Assembly (NCBI GenBank): GCA_947625465.1
Contig: CANQOK010000016.1
Span: forward strand, 1 to 41,180
Direction: 5' to 3'
DNA length: 41,180 nucleotides
Origin: an uncultured Lachnospiraceae bacterium
GTDB lineage: Bacteria; Bacillota; Clostridia; Lachnospirales; Lachnospiraceae
Under the pieces are notes generated by a model. That model had not been told where the DNA came from. It saw nothing but the letters and a program-made list of their open reading frames with translations, and did not search any database. Position 1 is the first letter of the stretch. Each line of letters opens with the position of its first letter. Shown in pieces: positions 16,330 to 25,144 of the stretch. The position numbers and the translations under genes are program-made.

Positions 16330-16571
16330 ATGACTAAAATAATTTTTGCAATGATAATCCTGAAACTGACTGCGTTTAGGTTAGTTTCAACGATTATATC
16401 CATGTCTCTTTTAACTGTCAAAAATGCAATTCTTCCGTTCGTCTAAGCGAAGCTTCTGATATTGCTTATCTTACGAGGCTTGCCAGAGAGGAGCCGGAAT
16501 TGTATGCTAAATTGGCTGCCAGAGATGGTGGATTGCAAGGGTATGTCGAGGCTATGGGGGAGTTGAATTAA
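16330..16571 (+). pseudogene. Degraded small CxxC protein gene
   Basis: A good start (AAAGGAGCTACTTATG, opening MTKII) is followed by a frame that closes at 16446. A second frame, entered after a one-base shift, continues with NDNPETDCV, meets one TAG (16377-16379), then reads VSFNDYIHVSFNCQKCNSSV and a helical end ITYLTRL-like region (IAYLTRLAREEPELYAKLAA) to a stop at 16571. The two frames together look like one protein of about 80 residues with a CxxC pair, broken by a frameshift and a nonsense codon. No family recognised. It lies at the left end of the island, on the opposite strand to the main cassette. Confidence 0.4.
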
Positions 16572-16593
16572 CAATCCCCCTAATTTCAACAAA

Positions 16594-18195
16594 TTACTGT
16601 TTCATATCAATAAAGTTTACCCTTGGAATATAGTTGTAATAACGGCAAATCATTATTTCGAGGCCTGAAAAACAATACTCTTCAAAAGAAAAAACATCAT
16701 CATATTGTTTAACAATAAAGTCCATTTTCTTTTTAAAAGTATCGAATTCACTTTCTACATCTATCGCCACCCCTTCTCCTGCGGCATTCATTGCCCAAGA
16801 ATCATAAAACATTTTTTCTTCCGTATTTCTCAAAAACCATACACATTTAGAAACCTTATCTAACTCTACTTTTAGAAACTCTTGTAACCGCTCATAGATT
16901 TCTTTCTCGTCCATATAAAATATAAGTAGTAAATAATATCCCCACAATGCAGAAACATCATAGATAACACTCCCTGTTTTCATTTCAATTTCCATAGCCT
17001 CTTCAAAGGTATCAGAAGGCGCCGGAAATTTATTATACAACCTATAATGATTCATCAAAGTCTCTGTCTGAAATTTCATCATACAAATCATCTCTTCTCT
17101 TCGATTGAAGTGACACAATAATCTAAATATCATTATCATAACATTAACACTGACATCATACGGTGCATAAACGTAATACTCGTATTCATTTATTAATCCT
17201 ATAATATAATTTAATAACACTTTGGTTCTTTCTTCATCCACGTCCAATAAATAATTTCCATATGATGCTAAATAGCCTAATATTTCATATAATAAAACTC
17301 TGTTTTCTACCACATTATAATTTGGTAAAATTACCTCTTTCTTCACTACCCTTTCTATTTTTTCTATATAATTCTCGTTCCAACCTTCATAGCATCTACA
17401 AAATCTATGTAACCATTCTATTGAATGAACCTTGCCCAGCAAATTCTTTTCAAACAGCAGTTTCCAATATCTGATTATTACATATTCTGAAACATCAATT
17501 GCCACTTTTATATTCCCTACATTATTTGCATACTGACAAATCATTTGACTTGCAAGATACATTGTAGAACATGCTTTATTATATTTCTTTTTATTATTCT
17601 CTGCGGCAACAATTTTTTGAATCGTTAAATCAACAATTTGTTCATAGTAGCTACTTTTATAATCTCCTTCATCAATAAAATACAATGCCTTTCTCATTAA
17701 GCTATGCATTTCCTTTTCAAACAAACATTCATTGAAATAATTATCCAATACCTCTTCTACAATATTATCTATTCCCATAAATTCAATCTTTATAGGAATT
17801 CCGCCCCACTCTTGATTACTATTGACATAGTTATTCCAATTTAACTTAATGGCTTCATCTTTTATTCCATTGGTTGCTACAATTATTCTCACTTTCTTCG
17901 TGCGTTCTTCATATGTCAAAGAATTAATTGTCACATCTTTGATTTCATCCAAACTTTGTCTCACTGCATTAACGCTTCCGTCCCAGATTACTCTATCAAT
18001 ATCTCCCTGTTTAATAACCAATAGCAAAAGTTCTGTTTTATTATGCAACTGAATGTCAACCCCATACTGTCTATTACCTATTTTGGGTTGATTATCGGCT
18101 ATATATCCTTTTTGAGTAAATATATCTCCGAGCAAAATATCCAGTTCATCTTTTTCTTTTAATTGTGATATATATTCTTTAACTATTAATCGCAT
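16594..18195 (-). CDS. Unknown 533-residue protein with restriction-endonuclease-like N-terminus
   Basis: I do not recognise the full-length family. Residues 15-90 resemble the Mrr/restriction-endonuclease fold: a helix with ELDILLGDIF, then GVDI (D47), a beta-strand LLLLVIK (K62) and a helix VRQSLDEI. The normal Glu/Gln two residues before the Lys is Val60, so the active site is degenerate or non-standard. Residues 110-160 form a further alpha/beta stretch (VRIIVATNG) as in many nuclease domains that follow sensor loops. From about 170 to the end it is all-helical and rich in Tyr, Asn and Lys, possibly a repeat scaffold. It overlaps the preceding gene by 17 bp, so the two are translationally coupled. 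It is very AT-rich, unlike the chromosome around the island. Confidence 0.75.
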   Translation of the reverse strand: MRLIVKEYISQLKEKDELDILLGDIFTQKGYIADNQPKIGNRQYGVDIQLHNKTELLLLVIKQGDIDRVIWDGSVNAVRQSLDEIKDVTINSLTYEERTKKVRIIVATNGIKDEAIKLNWNNYVNSNQEWGGIPIKIEFMGIDNIVEEVLDNYFNECLFEKEMHSLMRKALYFIDEGDYKSSYYEQIVDLTIQKIVAAENNKKKYNKACSTMYLASQMICQYANNVGNIKVAIDVSEYVIIRYWKLLFEKNLLGKVHSIEWLHRFCRCYEGWNENYIEKIERVVKKEVILPNYNVVENRVLLYEILGYLASYGNYLLDVDEERTKVLLNYIIGLINEYEYYVYAPYDVSVNVMIMIFRLLCHFNRREEMICMMKFQTETLMNHYRLYNKFPAPSDTFEEAMEIEMKTGSVIYDVSALWGYYLLLIFYMDEKEIYERLQEFLKVELDKVSKCVWFLRNTEEKMFYDSWAMNAAGEGVAIDVESEFDTFKKKMDFIVKQYDDVFSFEEYCFSGLEIMICRYYNYIPRVNFIDMKQ

Positions 18196-20035
18196 TTTTT
18201 TCTCTTTCTTTCAAATAGTTTGCTCTCATATAAACATATCTCATAGGATCATTTATAAAACATTTGGGTAATTCTGCTGAAAAAGTATTTCTTGCATACT
18301 CGCTTACATTATAATTATATTGTCCCTTTCTATATGTCTGCAAGAATGCAATTCGTCTACCATACTTCATTTTCCTAGAAGGAAAGAGATTGAAAAAAAA
18401 CGACTGTTCATTGGCGTTTTTTAATATTTCCTTATTCTGCTGTGCTATAAATTTTTGATATACACTTTGTCTATCAGTAGATGGCACAAAATCCTTATCT
18501 TCGTACCCTTTCCTAATTTTTCTGTCAAAAATATCATAATATTCAACAATAGATTCTGCCAAAGCCTTCTTAATTATATTTTCATTGTCAATATGTTTTT
18601 TGGCTGCATCTACTAATGCGCCCGGATAATTCACAAAAATATTTTCTACACAATAACCACTGAAAAATTCATTATCTTTTACACATGTAGCTATTATAAA
18701 CACCAAATTTGCAATTTTCTTCTCATCAATAGTAAATAAGAATATTCCTTCCAGCAACAACAATGCATCTTCTCTAGAAACACCCATCTCACATAAAAAT
18801 TTTTCTAATTTCTCTGATGACAATATTCGTCGAAACATCTCTACCGATAAAAAGAAATCCGCATTGTTGCCATACAAAAACTTATTCCACCATATATCAA
18901 ATAACTCTTCTTGATTATGATTCATCTTGACACTAGCTTGTGGTAAATATTCCAAATACTCGTCACCGTTTCCAAATCCATTTACATTATACACCTTATA
19001 CAACATATCCACAGCCTTAATCAAATTCTCATCTAGCATATAGTCAAAGTAATAATCAACAGATCTCAAAATCAACCTATCCTTATCAAAAGACTTTTCT
19101 AGTATCTCTTCAATTATTTCTGAATACGCATTTACTCTTTTTATTCTATAATCTATCTCTTGAACACAAATTCTTTTTTCTTTAATACTCCCATCCTTAA
19201 TCCTAATCAATCTTTCCTTGACCTTGTTTCTATAAAGCACATTACTATCATTTTCAATATATTGGATATATACACCAATTAATTGCTCCCAATACTCCTG
19301 AATCCCACACAGTTCTTCTAATACTCCAAAATAATTTTCAAAAAATATCGCATTATAAGTCAGGCTGCTACGCAACAAACGTATACCTGCTTTTTTACAG
19401 TATGGTTTCTCTTCATCTATGTACCGACCAAGCCACTTTTTAGCTATTTTTTCTTTTTGAGGATACAACTCACCTATCAAATATCCTACCAAACACTCAA
19501 GTGATTTGGAATAGTTCTGAATATATTTTTCGAATACAACTTCTTCATTATCAGTTTTTAAAATCAACGCTCCATAGCCATTAGCTAATCTCATTTTTTC
19601 ATTATCTTCTATAGAATCCATTATCGCTAAAATGATATCTATTTTATCTATACAGCAATCTTTCTCATTTTTTAAAGAAGATTCCACAAATGGCAAAATT
19701 TGTTTATGCACACCTTCCTCATATGCATTTACCAGAAGTTCTATTAAGCTAATTTGATGTTCTACTTGCAATACATATCCAATATACTCACACAATAAAT
19801 TATGGTCTTTAATACTAGTCAAAAAGTTCAAGATGTCTATATTGCAAAACGATTTAATTTCAGTCATTTTTGCACGTGTCATAACCCCCCAGCGAATATG
19901 CATCATTTCCGGGGTTCCATCATCTAATTCGTCAAATATTTGATCAATATGCATTGTTAATAATTCTGGTCTTTCATTAATCAACGCATCTCCATCTGCA
20001 AACATCTTTTTGATTTTTCCTAAATCATATATCAT
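18179..20035 (-). CDS. Unknown 618-residue all-helical protein
   Basis: No family recognised and no Walker, nuclease or methyltransferase motif seen. The protein is almost wholly alpha-helical, with repeating amphipathic pairs (for example LLCEYIGYVLQ with ISLIELLVNAY, then LECLVGYLIGELY with EKIAKKWLGRYI), which suggests a HEAT/ARM-like solenoid for protein or nucleic acid binding. The C-terminal 60 residues are basic and aromatic (RKMKYGRRIAFLQTYRKGQYNYN). It lies 50 bp after the methyltransferase-nuclease gene, with AAGGAAG before its ATG, and overlaps the 533-residue gene. Its place in the cassette suggests an adaptor or regulator of the DNA-acting proteins, which is inference. Confidence 0.75.
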   Translation of the reverse strand: MIYDLGKIKKMFADGDALINERPELLTMHIDQIFDELDDGTPEMMHIRWGVMTRAKMTEIKSFCNIDILNFLTSIKDHNLLCEYIGYVLQVEHQISLIELLVNAYEEGVHKQILPFVESSLKNEKDCCIDKIDIILAIMDSIEDNEKMRLANGYGALILKTDNEEVVFEKYIQNYSKSLECLVGYLIGELYPQKEKIAKKWLGRYIDEEKPYCKKAGIRLLRSSLTYNAIFFENYFGVLEELCGIQEYWEQLIGVYIQYIENDSNVLYRNKVKERLIRIKDGSIKEKRICVQEIDYRIKRVNAYSEIIEEILEKSFDKDRLILRSVDYYFDYMLDENLIKAVDMLYKVYNVNGFGNGDEYLEYLPQASVKMNHNQEELFDIWWNKFLYGNNADFFLSVEMFRRILSSEKLEKFLCEMGVSREDALLLLEGIFLFTIDEKKIANLVFIIATCVKDNEFFSGYCVENIFVNYPGALVDAAKKHIDNENIIKKALAESIVEYYDIFDRKIRKGYEDKDFVPSTDRQSVYQKFIAQQNKEILKNANEQSFFFNLFPSRKMKYGRRIAFLQTYRKGQYNYNVSEYARNTFSAELPKCFINDPMRYVYMRANYLKEREKNAINS

Positions 20036-20085
20036 TTTATCAACTTCCTTAAATCGTTTTGCATTTCAAACATTCAAATAACGAG

Positions 20086-22836
20086 CTATCTTACACAATG
20101 TCTTGTATGTTGCATTGATAATAAAGATTTCTTTATGGGTTCATACAAATCTTCTTGTCCAATGGCAGCAAGCACTTTGCGATCAAATTTTTCTCTAACT
20201 GGATCATTTAACTCATCTTCTACATCCCAAACATCTCTTGATTTTATTTTATCAAACAAATCAAGAATTTCCTTTTCACCATTTGCAGAGATATTTTTCG
20301 GATTAATCATATACATTTTTTTCAATTTTGAACTACTTGCATCAAGTACGCCTAATCCTCTACCAAACCCTATTGCCTCAATAGCGAACATACCATATAT
20401 AGAATTAAGTAATGCATGAATTAAATCTGCTGAGATATCTTTATTTTTCAAAAGCAATCTAGTAAATCTCTGGTCAACGAATGTTGGCTCATCAAATTTT
20501 GCTACAAACAATCTTTTGTCTGGTGTAAGTGCTGTTACATAATCTGCCTTTGTTGCATCATCCATTTCATACCAATAACTACCTGGTCTTCTTAATGCTA
20601 TAGGTAATAATTTGCCTGTTCCATTCTTTATATTCTCAAATTTTTCTATCCAATTTATTGCACCCGTATGTCCTAACACCTGTAATTCTTCTTTTGACTT
20701 ATGACAGCAAAATGCCTGAATGTCCGTTCCTGCCACATAAGATTTTAGCCTTACTGGATTTTTAAGCACCGGTTTTATATACTCTGGCTCAATTTCATTT
20801 TCCTCCGATGGATAAAACAGGTCATTCCATCCTCTACGCTCGCCTCTTTTTACAGTCAATAGGTTCTCTATTGGCACAAGTTTATCCTTTATTTTATCTG
20901 TCCATACTACATCATGGAACAATGAATTTAGTGTTATTCCTAAATTAGCGATTTGTTCTATAACGGACATTGAATACTTCTTCATAGTCGCTATCTCTGG
21001 ATTTAATTCCTCTGACAAGACGACACTACTTACAATTGTTTCTTTTTCATGAACATCAAGCATTCTAATATCTTTATTCAATAACCAAAAACAAATTTCT
21101 TCTTGCAAATTTGGCTCACTTATTTGCTTCTTTTTAAGAATAAGCAAAGTTCCTACCACATCTGCATTCTTAAACCATCTATTACAATTACTCATAACAA
21201 CAGAATTAATATGATAATAATATTGAAGAGCTTTATAGAACTTCCTACCTATATCTGTTCCCAACCACGAATTAGATAAGATAATCCCTAAACTTCCTCC
21301 GTCTTCCAACAATTCATATAGCTTGAATGGCAAATAATTATATAAATCTGCTTTTCCAAGTGTAAATTCAATTCCTGTTGTCTGTTTTATTTTTTCATTA
21401 TACTCCGCTATAAAACTTCTTTCATCAGTAGCAATTTTATTGTATTCTACAAATGGAAGGTTAGATACAATGGCTCTAAATTGTGGAATTTCTTTTTCTA
21501 TATTACTACCATCAACCGGACTTTTAATATTTACCACCATGCCTGTATTCACATTAAAAACATCTGATTGAAACATATTTATCGGAGCATTAAATGCATG
21601 AATATTAGTAACAGAAATATTGGCTATTTGTAGTGGATATGCATACTTATCAGATATCCACGTTGTATTTAAGGCTTCTTCTGGATTATTTGTTCTCTTC
21701 ACCTTATTATCAATAATAGCTTTTGCAATTGTTCCCGTACCAGCACATAAGTCGGCACATGCTTTTGTCCAATCCGTCACAGTCATCTGACTCAACAAAT
21801 CCGCCAATTGATATGGTGTCGCAAATTGACCTCTTATTTCTCGTTTAGTTGTGTTTACTGTTTTCTCTAATACATCCTGTAATACAGTCTGGTCAATCTG
21901 CTCTATATTGTTTGCTACTAAAAATTGATTGTAATCTACAATATCAATCCATGTATCTTCTGGAATAACTTCATTAAATTCTATTTTATTAAATACATTG
22001 TAGAAATCTCCTTGTTCTACAATTTTTTCAATAATAGCGTTGCCATCTTCAGGTGAAGTGGTATTATCAATATCTTTAATAGCATACGCACAATTATGGT
22101 ACTTCTTAATTGCATTAGCAAAAGTTATTCGATTTGTCCAATTGAGTAATATTGATTTTGCATATGCTGAATACATATTACTCTCATCTTTATCATATTC
22201 TTCCTTAAATACATTCCACCATACCCTTATTCGACTCTCCATCGGCATACTTCGTTGGGCCTCAATAAAAATATTTTCAGCAACTAATTCCTTATTCCTC
22301 TGAATGACTTCCGTTATTAATCCATCAGATATAGTCATAATTATAGGTGTTGCTGAAATTCTTCCATTTATCAAATATTCATTTACAGTCAATACAATCT
22401 CTTTTACAACCGGAAGCCATTCACTTTTATATGTCATTACATCTTCTCTAGTCTTTATATGGCTTGTACCCGTCCATGCTTTTGCCTCTTTAAAAGTCCC
22501 ATCATTAGTTTCCACATAAAGTTTTCCATATGTAAAGTTCCATATAACGAAACTATTTAAATCCAGCGCTTTTGCTTTCCTTGTAGCATCAGCAATCAAC
22601 GCCTCATCTGTAATTAGCACATCTGGCATTTTTAATTCCCAACCTTGTAAAATTTTTGTTTGTGCTTCATCCTCATATAACAAAACATCAGGAAACATAC
22701 TCTTTTTGTTTACAGACAATGTACTTTCTCCGCCAGCGCTCTTAATCTTTATATTTAAAGAGTTAAGCATAACCCTAATCTCTGATATTATTACAATCGC
22801 CCAACTTCTTTCATTTCTTCTTACTATTGTCCCCAT
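20086..22836 (-). CDS. PD-(D/E)XK nuclease motif fused to N6-adenine DNA methylase
   Basis: The protein is 916 residues. Near the N-terminus, P49-D50 and E67-L-K69 form a typical PD-(D/E)XK nuclease motif. A helical linker follows, then an N6-methylase with GQFATPYQLADLL, the AdoMet motif D362-LCAGTG and catalytic motif N459-L-P-F (the usual second Pro-type residue is Leu). The C-terminal 250 residues (about 650-900) look like a target-recognition region. This layout is that of Type IIG (Eco57I-like) enzymes, where one chain both methylates and cuts. The start at 22836 is chosen because AGGTAGGA sits 5 bp upstream; it is 7 bp after the stop of the first methyltransferase. Other use: a Type I-like HsdM with an added nuclease domain. 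Confidence 0.82.
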   Translation of the reverse strand: MGTIVRRNERSWAIVIISEIRVMLNSLNIKIKSAGGESTLSVNKKSMFPDVLLYEDEAQTKILQGWELKMPDVLITDEALIADATRKAKALDLNSFVIWNFTYGKLYVETNDGTFKEAKAWTGTSHIKTREDVMTYKSEWLPVVKEIVLTVNEYLINGRISATPIIMTISDGLITEVIQRNKELVAENIFIEAQRSMPMESRIRVWWNVFKEEYDKDESNMYSAYAKSILLNWTNRITFANAIKKYHNCAYAIKDIDNTTSPEDGNAIIEKIVEQGDFYNVFNKIEFNEVIPEDTWIDIVDYNQFLVANNIEQIDQTVLQDVLEKTVNTTKREIRGQFATPYQLADLLSQMTVTDWTKACADLCAGTGTIAKAIIDNKVKRTNNPEEALNTTWISDKYAYPLQIANISVTNIHAFNAPINMFQSDVFNVNTGMVVNIKSPVDGSNIEKEIPQFRAIVSNLPFVEYNKIATDERSFIAEYNEKIKQTTGIEFTLGKADLYNYLPFKLYELLEDGGSLGIILSNSWLGTDIGRKFYKALQYYYHINSVVMSNCNRWFKNADVVGTLLILKKKQISEPNLQEEICFWLLNKDIRMLDVHEKETIVSSVVLSEELNPEIATMKKYSMSVIEQIANLGITLNSLFHDVVWTDKIKDKLVPIENLLTVKRGERRGWNDLFYPSEENEIEPEYIKPVLKNPVRLKSYVAGTDIQAFCCHKSKEELQVLGHTGAINWIEKFENIKNGTGKLLPIALRRPGSYWYEMDDATKADYVTALTPDKRLFVAKFDEPTFVDQRFTRLLLKNKDISADLIHALLNSIYGMFAIEAIGFGRGLGVLDASSSKLKKMYMINPKNISANGEKEILDLFDKIKSRDVWDVEDELNDPVREKFDRKVLAAIGQEDLYEPIKKSLLSMQHTRHCVR

Positions 22837-22843
22837 AAAATTC

Positions 22844-23704
22844 CTACCTTTCTTCAAATTCTGCAATAAGATTCTGAATAGCTATATGCTTCTTTGTCTT
22901 CTTATCAAGTCCTTCCCATGCCAAAAATAAGCGTCTTTTGGTCACATCAATATAGTCAATCTCTTCTCTCTTAAATAATGCTACATTTTCGTTCTTCTCA
23001 ATACCAATAAAGTTACGTCCCTCCATTAATGCAGCTACCAAAAACGAACCACTTCCAAATGTGTTATCTAATACAACATCCCCAGGATTTGTATATGTTC
23101 GTATCATATATCTTCCCAACTCTATCGGTTTCTGTGTTGGGTGCAAAACTGCACCTTCACACTCTGCAGTCTTTACATAAATAATATCTGTAGGATATCT
23201 TTCACCTTCACTCGCCACATGTACTGGCTCAAAATCCCCGTAATTACCACATAATTGATTCTTTCGAGTACCCTTATCATAAGGTTCTCCCTTAGTCATC
23301 TGTGGATGATAAACCGGCTGCTTTTTATAAAACACACATACATCTTCATGCTTTCTCAATGGTTGTTTTTTAGCATTTAAAAAATTAGTCGGTTTTGATT
23401 TTTCCCAAACCCACTTATACTTATATATATCCGGCTGACTAAGTATCAATTTTGCTGTGAATATTCCATTAGAGGTAAGTACAATAGCTCCGTTCGGTTT
23501 AATAATTCTATTATATTGTTCCCAGAGTTTATCAAGCGGAATATAGCAATCCCACTGATTCTGTGTCATACCATATGGCAAATCACACAAAATCATATCT
23601 ACACTACCATCCGGGATTTCCTCCATGTACTGCAGACAATCTCCCTCGAACAATCTATTTATAACATTACTCATATCAACCTTTTCAACATTAGCTTTTT
23701 TCAT
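22844..23704 (-). CDS. Beta-class site-specific DNA methyltransferase
   Basis: The protein is 286 residues and adds a methyl group to adenine N6 or cytosine N4 in DNA. Motif IV (D41-LPY44, a known variant of DPPY) comes first and the AdoMet motif FGSGS (216-220) later, in GDVVLDNTFGSGSFLVAALMEGR (beta-class order). HPTQKP at about 188 marks motif X. The length is normal. It is the first gene of the cassette, directly under the LexA-type promoter. With a second methylase just downstream, the two could protect different strands of an asymmetric site, as in several Type IIG or IIS systems, or this one could be an orphan. Confidence 0.92.
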   Translation of the reverse strand: MKKANVEKVDMSNVINRLFEGDCLQYMEEIPDGSVDMILCDLPYGMTQNQWDCYIPLDKLWEQYNRIIKPNGAIVLTSNGIFTAKLILSQPDIYKYKWVWEKSKPTNFLNAKKQPLRKHEDVCVFYKKQPVYHPQMTKGEPYDKGTRKNQLCGNYGDFEPVHVASEGERYPTDIIYVKTAECEGAVLHPTQKPIELGRYMIRTYTNPGDVVLDNTFGSGSFLVAALMEGRNFIGIEKNENVALFKREEIDYIDVTKRRLFLAWEGLDKKTKKHIAIQNLIAEFEER

Positions 23705-23755
23705 TGTTATACCATCTCCTTGTATACTCTATTTCTATATATAGCCACCAATTTC

Positions 23756-23784
23756 ATTATAGAACATACGTTCTTGTTTTTCAA
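23756..23784 (-). promoter_or_regulatory. Cassette promoter with embedded LexA-type SOS box
   Basis: On the minus strand TTGAAA (23779-23784) and TATAAT (23756-23761) are separated by 17 bp. Inside the spacer lies GAACATACGTTC (23762-23773, plus-strand reading), matching the Gram-positive LexA/DinR core GAAC-RNRY-GTTY at every core position; the two outer bases differ from CGAAC...TC. A bound repressor would sit directly between the two promoter boxes. The leader to the ATG is about 45 nt with AAGGAG. No other promoter is evident for the four genes. Confidence 0.72.
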
Positions 23785-23909
23785 GTTGTATTTTCCTTTA
23801 TTATGGATTATTTTTCATTTCCTCAAATATAAAATAACCCATAATATTTTATCATAATTTAGCCCATATTTCCATTACAAGATTTCTTATATTTCATATA
23901 TTTTTATAA

Positions 23910-23938
23910 ATGTGGGACAATTCAAAGATTGCCCACAT
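23910..23938. terminator. Hairpin after the relaxase gene
   Basis: ATGTGGGACAAT pairs with ATTGCCCACAT with one bulge around a short loop, 4 bp past the old relaxase stop codon. The T run on the minus strand is broken (TTTATAAAAAT), so termination may be weak. Confidence 0.45.
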
Positions 23939-23941
23939 CCA

Positions 23942-24157
23942 TTACCTTCTAAAGCTATCCCTAACCTTCTCAGCCACCTGCCCCACGCACTCCATAAACT
24001 TCTCCAACAGATTCCTTCCATCCACCACAAACTGTTTCATAAAATCGTATGCCTTATTCAGTGTTTCCCGAAGTTTAGAATTCTCAGCTTTCAGTTGTTC
24101 ATTCTCGTACATAACATCTATAAGTTTATCTCTCAAGTCTTCATTGCCACCGGAACC
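23942..24157 (-). pseudogene. C-terminal coiled-coil remnant of the MobV relaxase
   Basis: The reading frame of the relaxase continues here after an in-frame TGA at 24158-24160, with no frameshift. The first residues are GSGGNEDLRDKL, then a coiled coil (NEQLKAENSKLRETLNKAY) and a stop. Together the two parts make 400 codons, the usual MobV length. One C-to-T change of an Arg CGA codon would explain the stop. Without a good ribosome binding site this part is probably not made. Confidence 0.7.
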
Positions 24158-25144
24158 TCACGCCATATCATAAACAATTTCCGCAATCTCTGCTTTTCTC
24201 TCCAGCTTCGTTGCCTCCTCCTCCAAATCCACCAGAGTATCGCTTTGAGTTTTGATATAAGCCTCGATTCTTTCAGCTCGTTCATTAGCCTCTTTTACTC
24301 GTTCGTCAACTTCCTCATAATCCATCTGCTTAACCGCTACTCGTATAGATAAAGTGTCATACTCCTGCACAAGCTGTGTCTTTTCACGCTCCAACAGTTC
24401 ATTCTCCTGCTGCTTTTCATCAGCCTGTTCCTTTAATTCATCGTAACGTATTTTCTCTTTTAACACCTTATATTCCATTACAGCCAAATCATGATTGCGT
24501 CCTTTGGACTTTTCTTTTATCTGTTCTCCAAGAACAATTTCCGCTTTCTGATTGGCGAACGCTCTTAATTTGTCCTGAAGAACAATCGAAAGTACTTCCT
24601 TGGTAAATATCTTTCGTTTAGATACCTGCTTAAACATTCCCTTTTTGTAGTCCGTTCCTACCGAGATGCCTACCACATGCATATGCGGACTATCCTCATC
24701 CATATGGACTACTGTATTAGCTACCACAAACTGTGGAAGTTGATATTGCAGTTCCTCTAACAACATTCTATATATTCCTCTCATAAAAACTTTGTTTTCC
24801 CAATACTCCTGCCAATATGCTCTATCTCCCACTTGGATGATAAGCTCCACCGCCATATCCTGTTCCTTATTAGCTACATGTTCAAAATAGTCTTCAATCT
24901 TACGATCTGCTCTGGTTTGATTTTCATTATAAACTTTTAAAGCTTCATCAAATTCCTGATAGTAAACTGCTTTTACATCCTGAACAAGATTGTCCGTTCC
25001 ATATATCAAAAAAATATTATCGGCACTATATTGTTCTGATTTGTATTTTCTTAAGTTATGCTTTGCCACCCCGGCAAGCTTCGACTTAGATATTATTGCA
25101 CTTTTCTTATTGCTCACATGAGCTGTAAATGATATTCCTTCCAT
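24158..25144 (-). CDS. mobV: MobV family relaxase (Mob_Pre), shortened by a nonsense codon
   Basis: The protein is 328 residues. Relaxases of this family nick one strand at oriT and lead plasmids or mobilizable elements into a recipient. The N-terminal HN-x-R motif (H29, N30, R32) and the metal-binding histidine motif H147-x-DExxPH-x-H156 are intact. The remaining part is coiled coil (EEDERVKEANERAERIEAY-like region at 275-300). The TGA after residue 328 removes about 72 residues of the coiled-coil tail but leaves the whole catalytic domain, so nicking may still work. A candidate oriT lies directly upstream (25220-25293). It marks the island as mobilizable by helper conjugation systems. Confidence 0.88.
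   Translation of the reverse strand: MEGISFTAHVSNKKSAIISKSKLAGVAKHNLRKYKSEQYSADNIFLIYGTDNLVQDVKAVYYQEFDEALKVYNENQTRADRKIEDYFEHVANKEQDMAVELIIQVGDRAYWQEYWENKVFMRGIYRMLLEELQYQLPQFVVANTVVHMDEDSPHMHVVGISVGTDYKKGMFKQVSKRKIFTKEVLSIVLQDKLRAFANQKAEIVLGEQIKEKSKGRNHDLAVMEYKVLKEKIRYDELKEQADEKQQENELLEREKTQLVQEYDTLSIRVAVKQMDYEEVDERVKEANERAERIEAYIKTQSDTLVDLEEEATKLERKAEIAEIVYDMA

Noticed and set aside
24158-24160. TGA in the relaxase read as selenocysteine
   Set aside because: MobV proteins have no selenocysteine, the site is in a non-catalytic linker, and no SECIS-like hairpin follows directly. A nonsense mutation is simpler.
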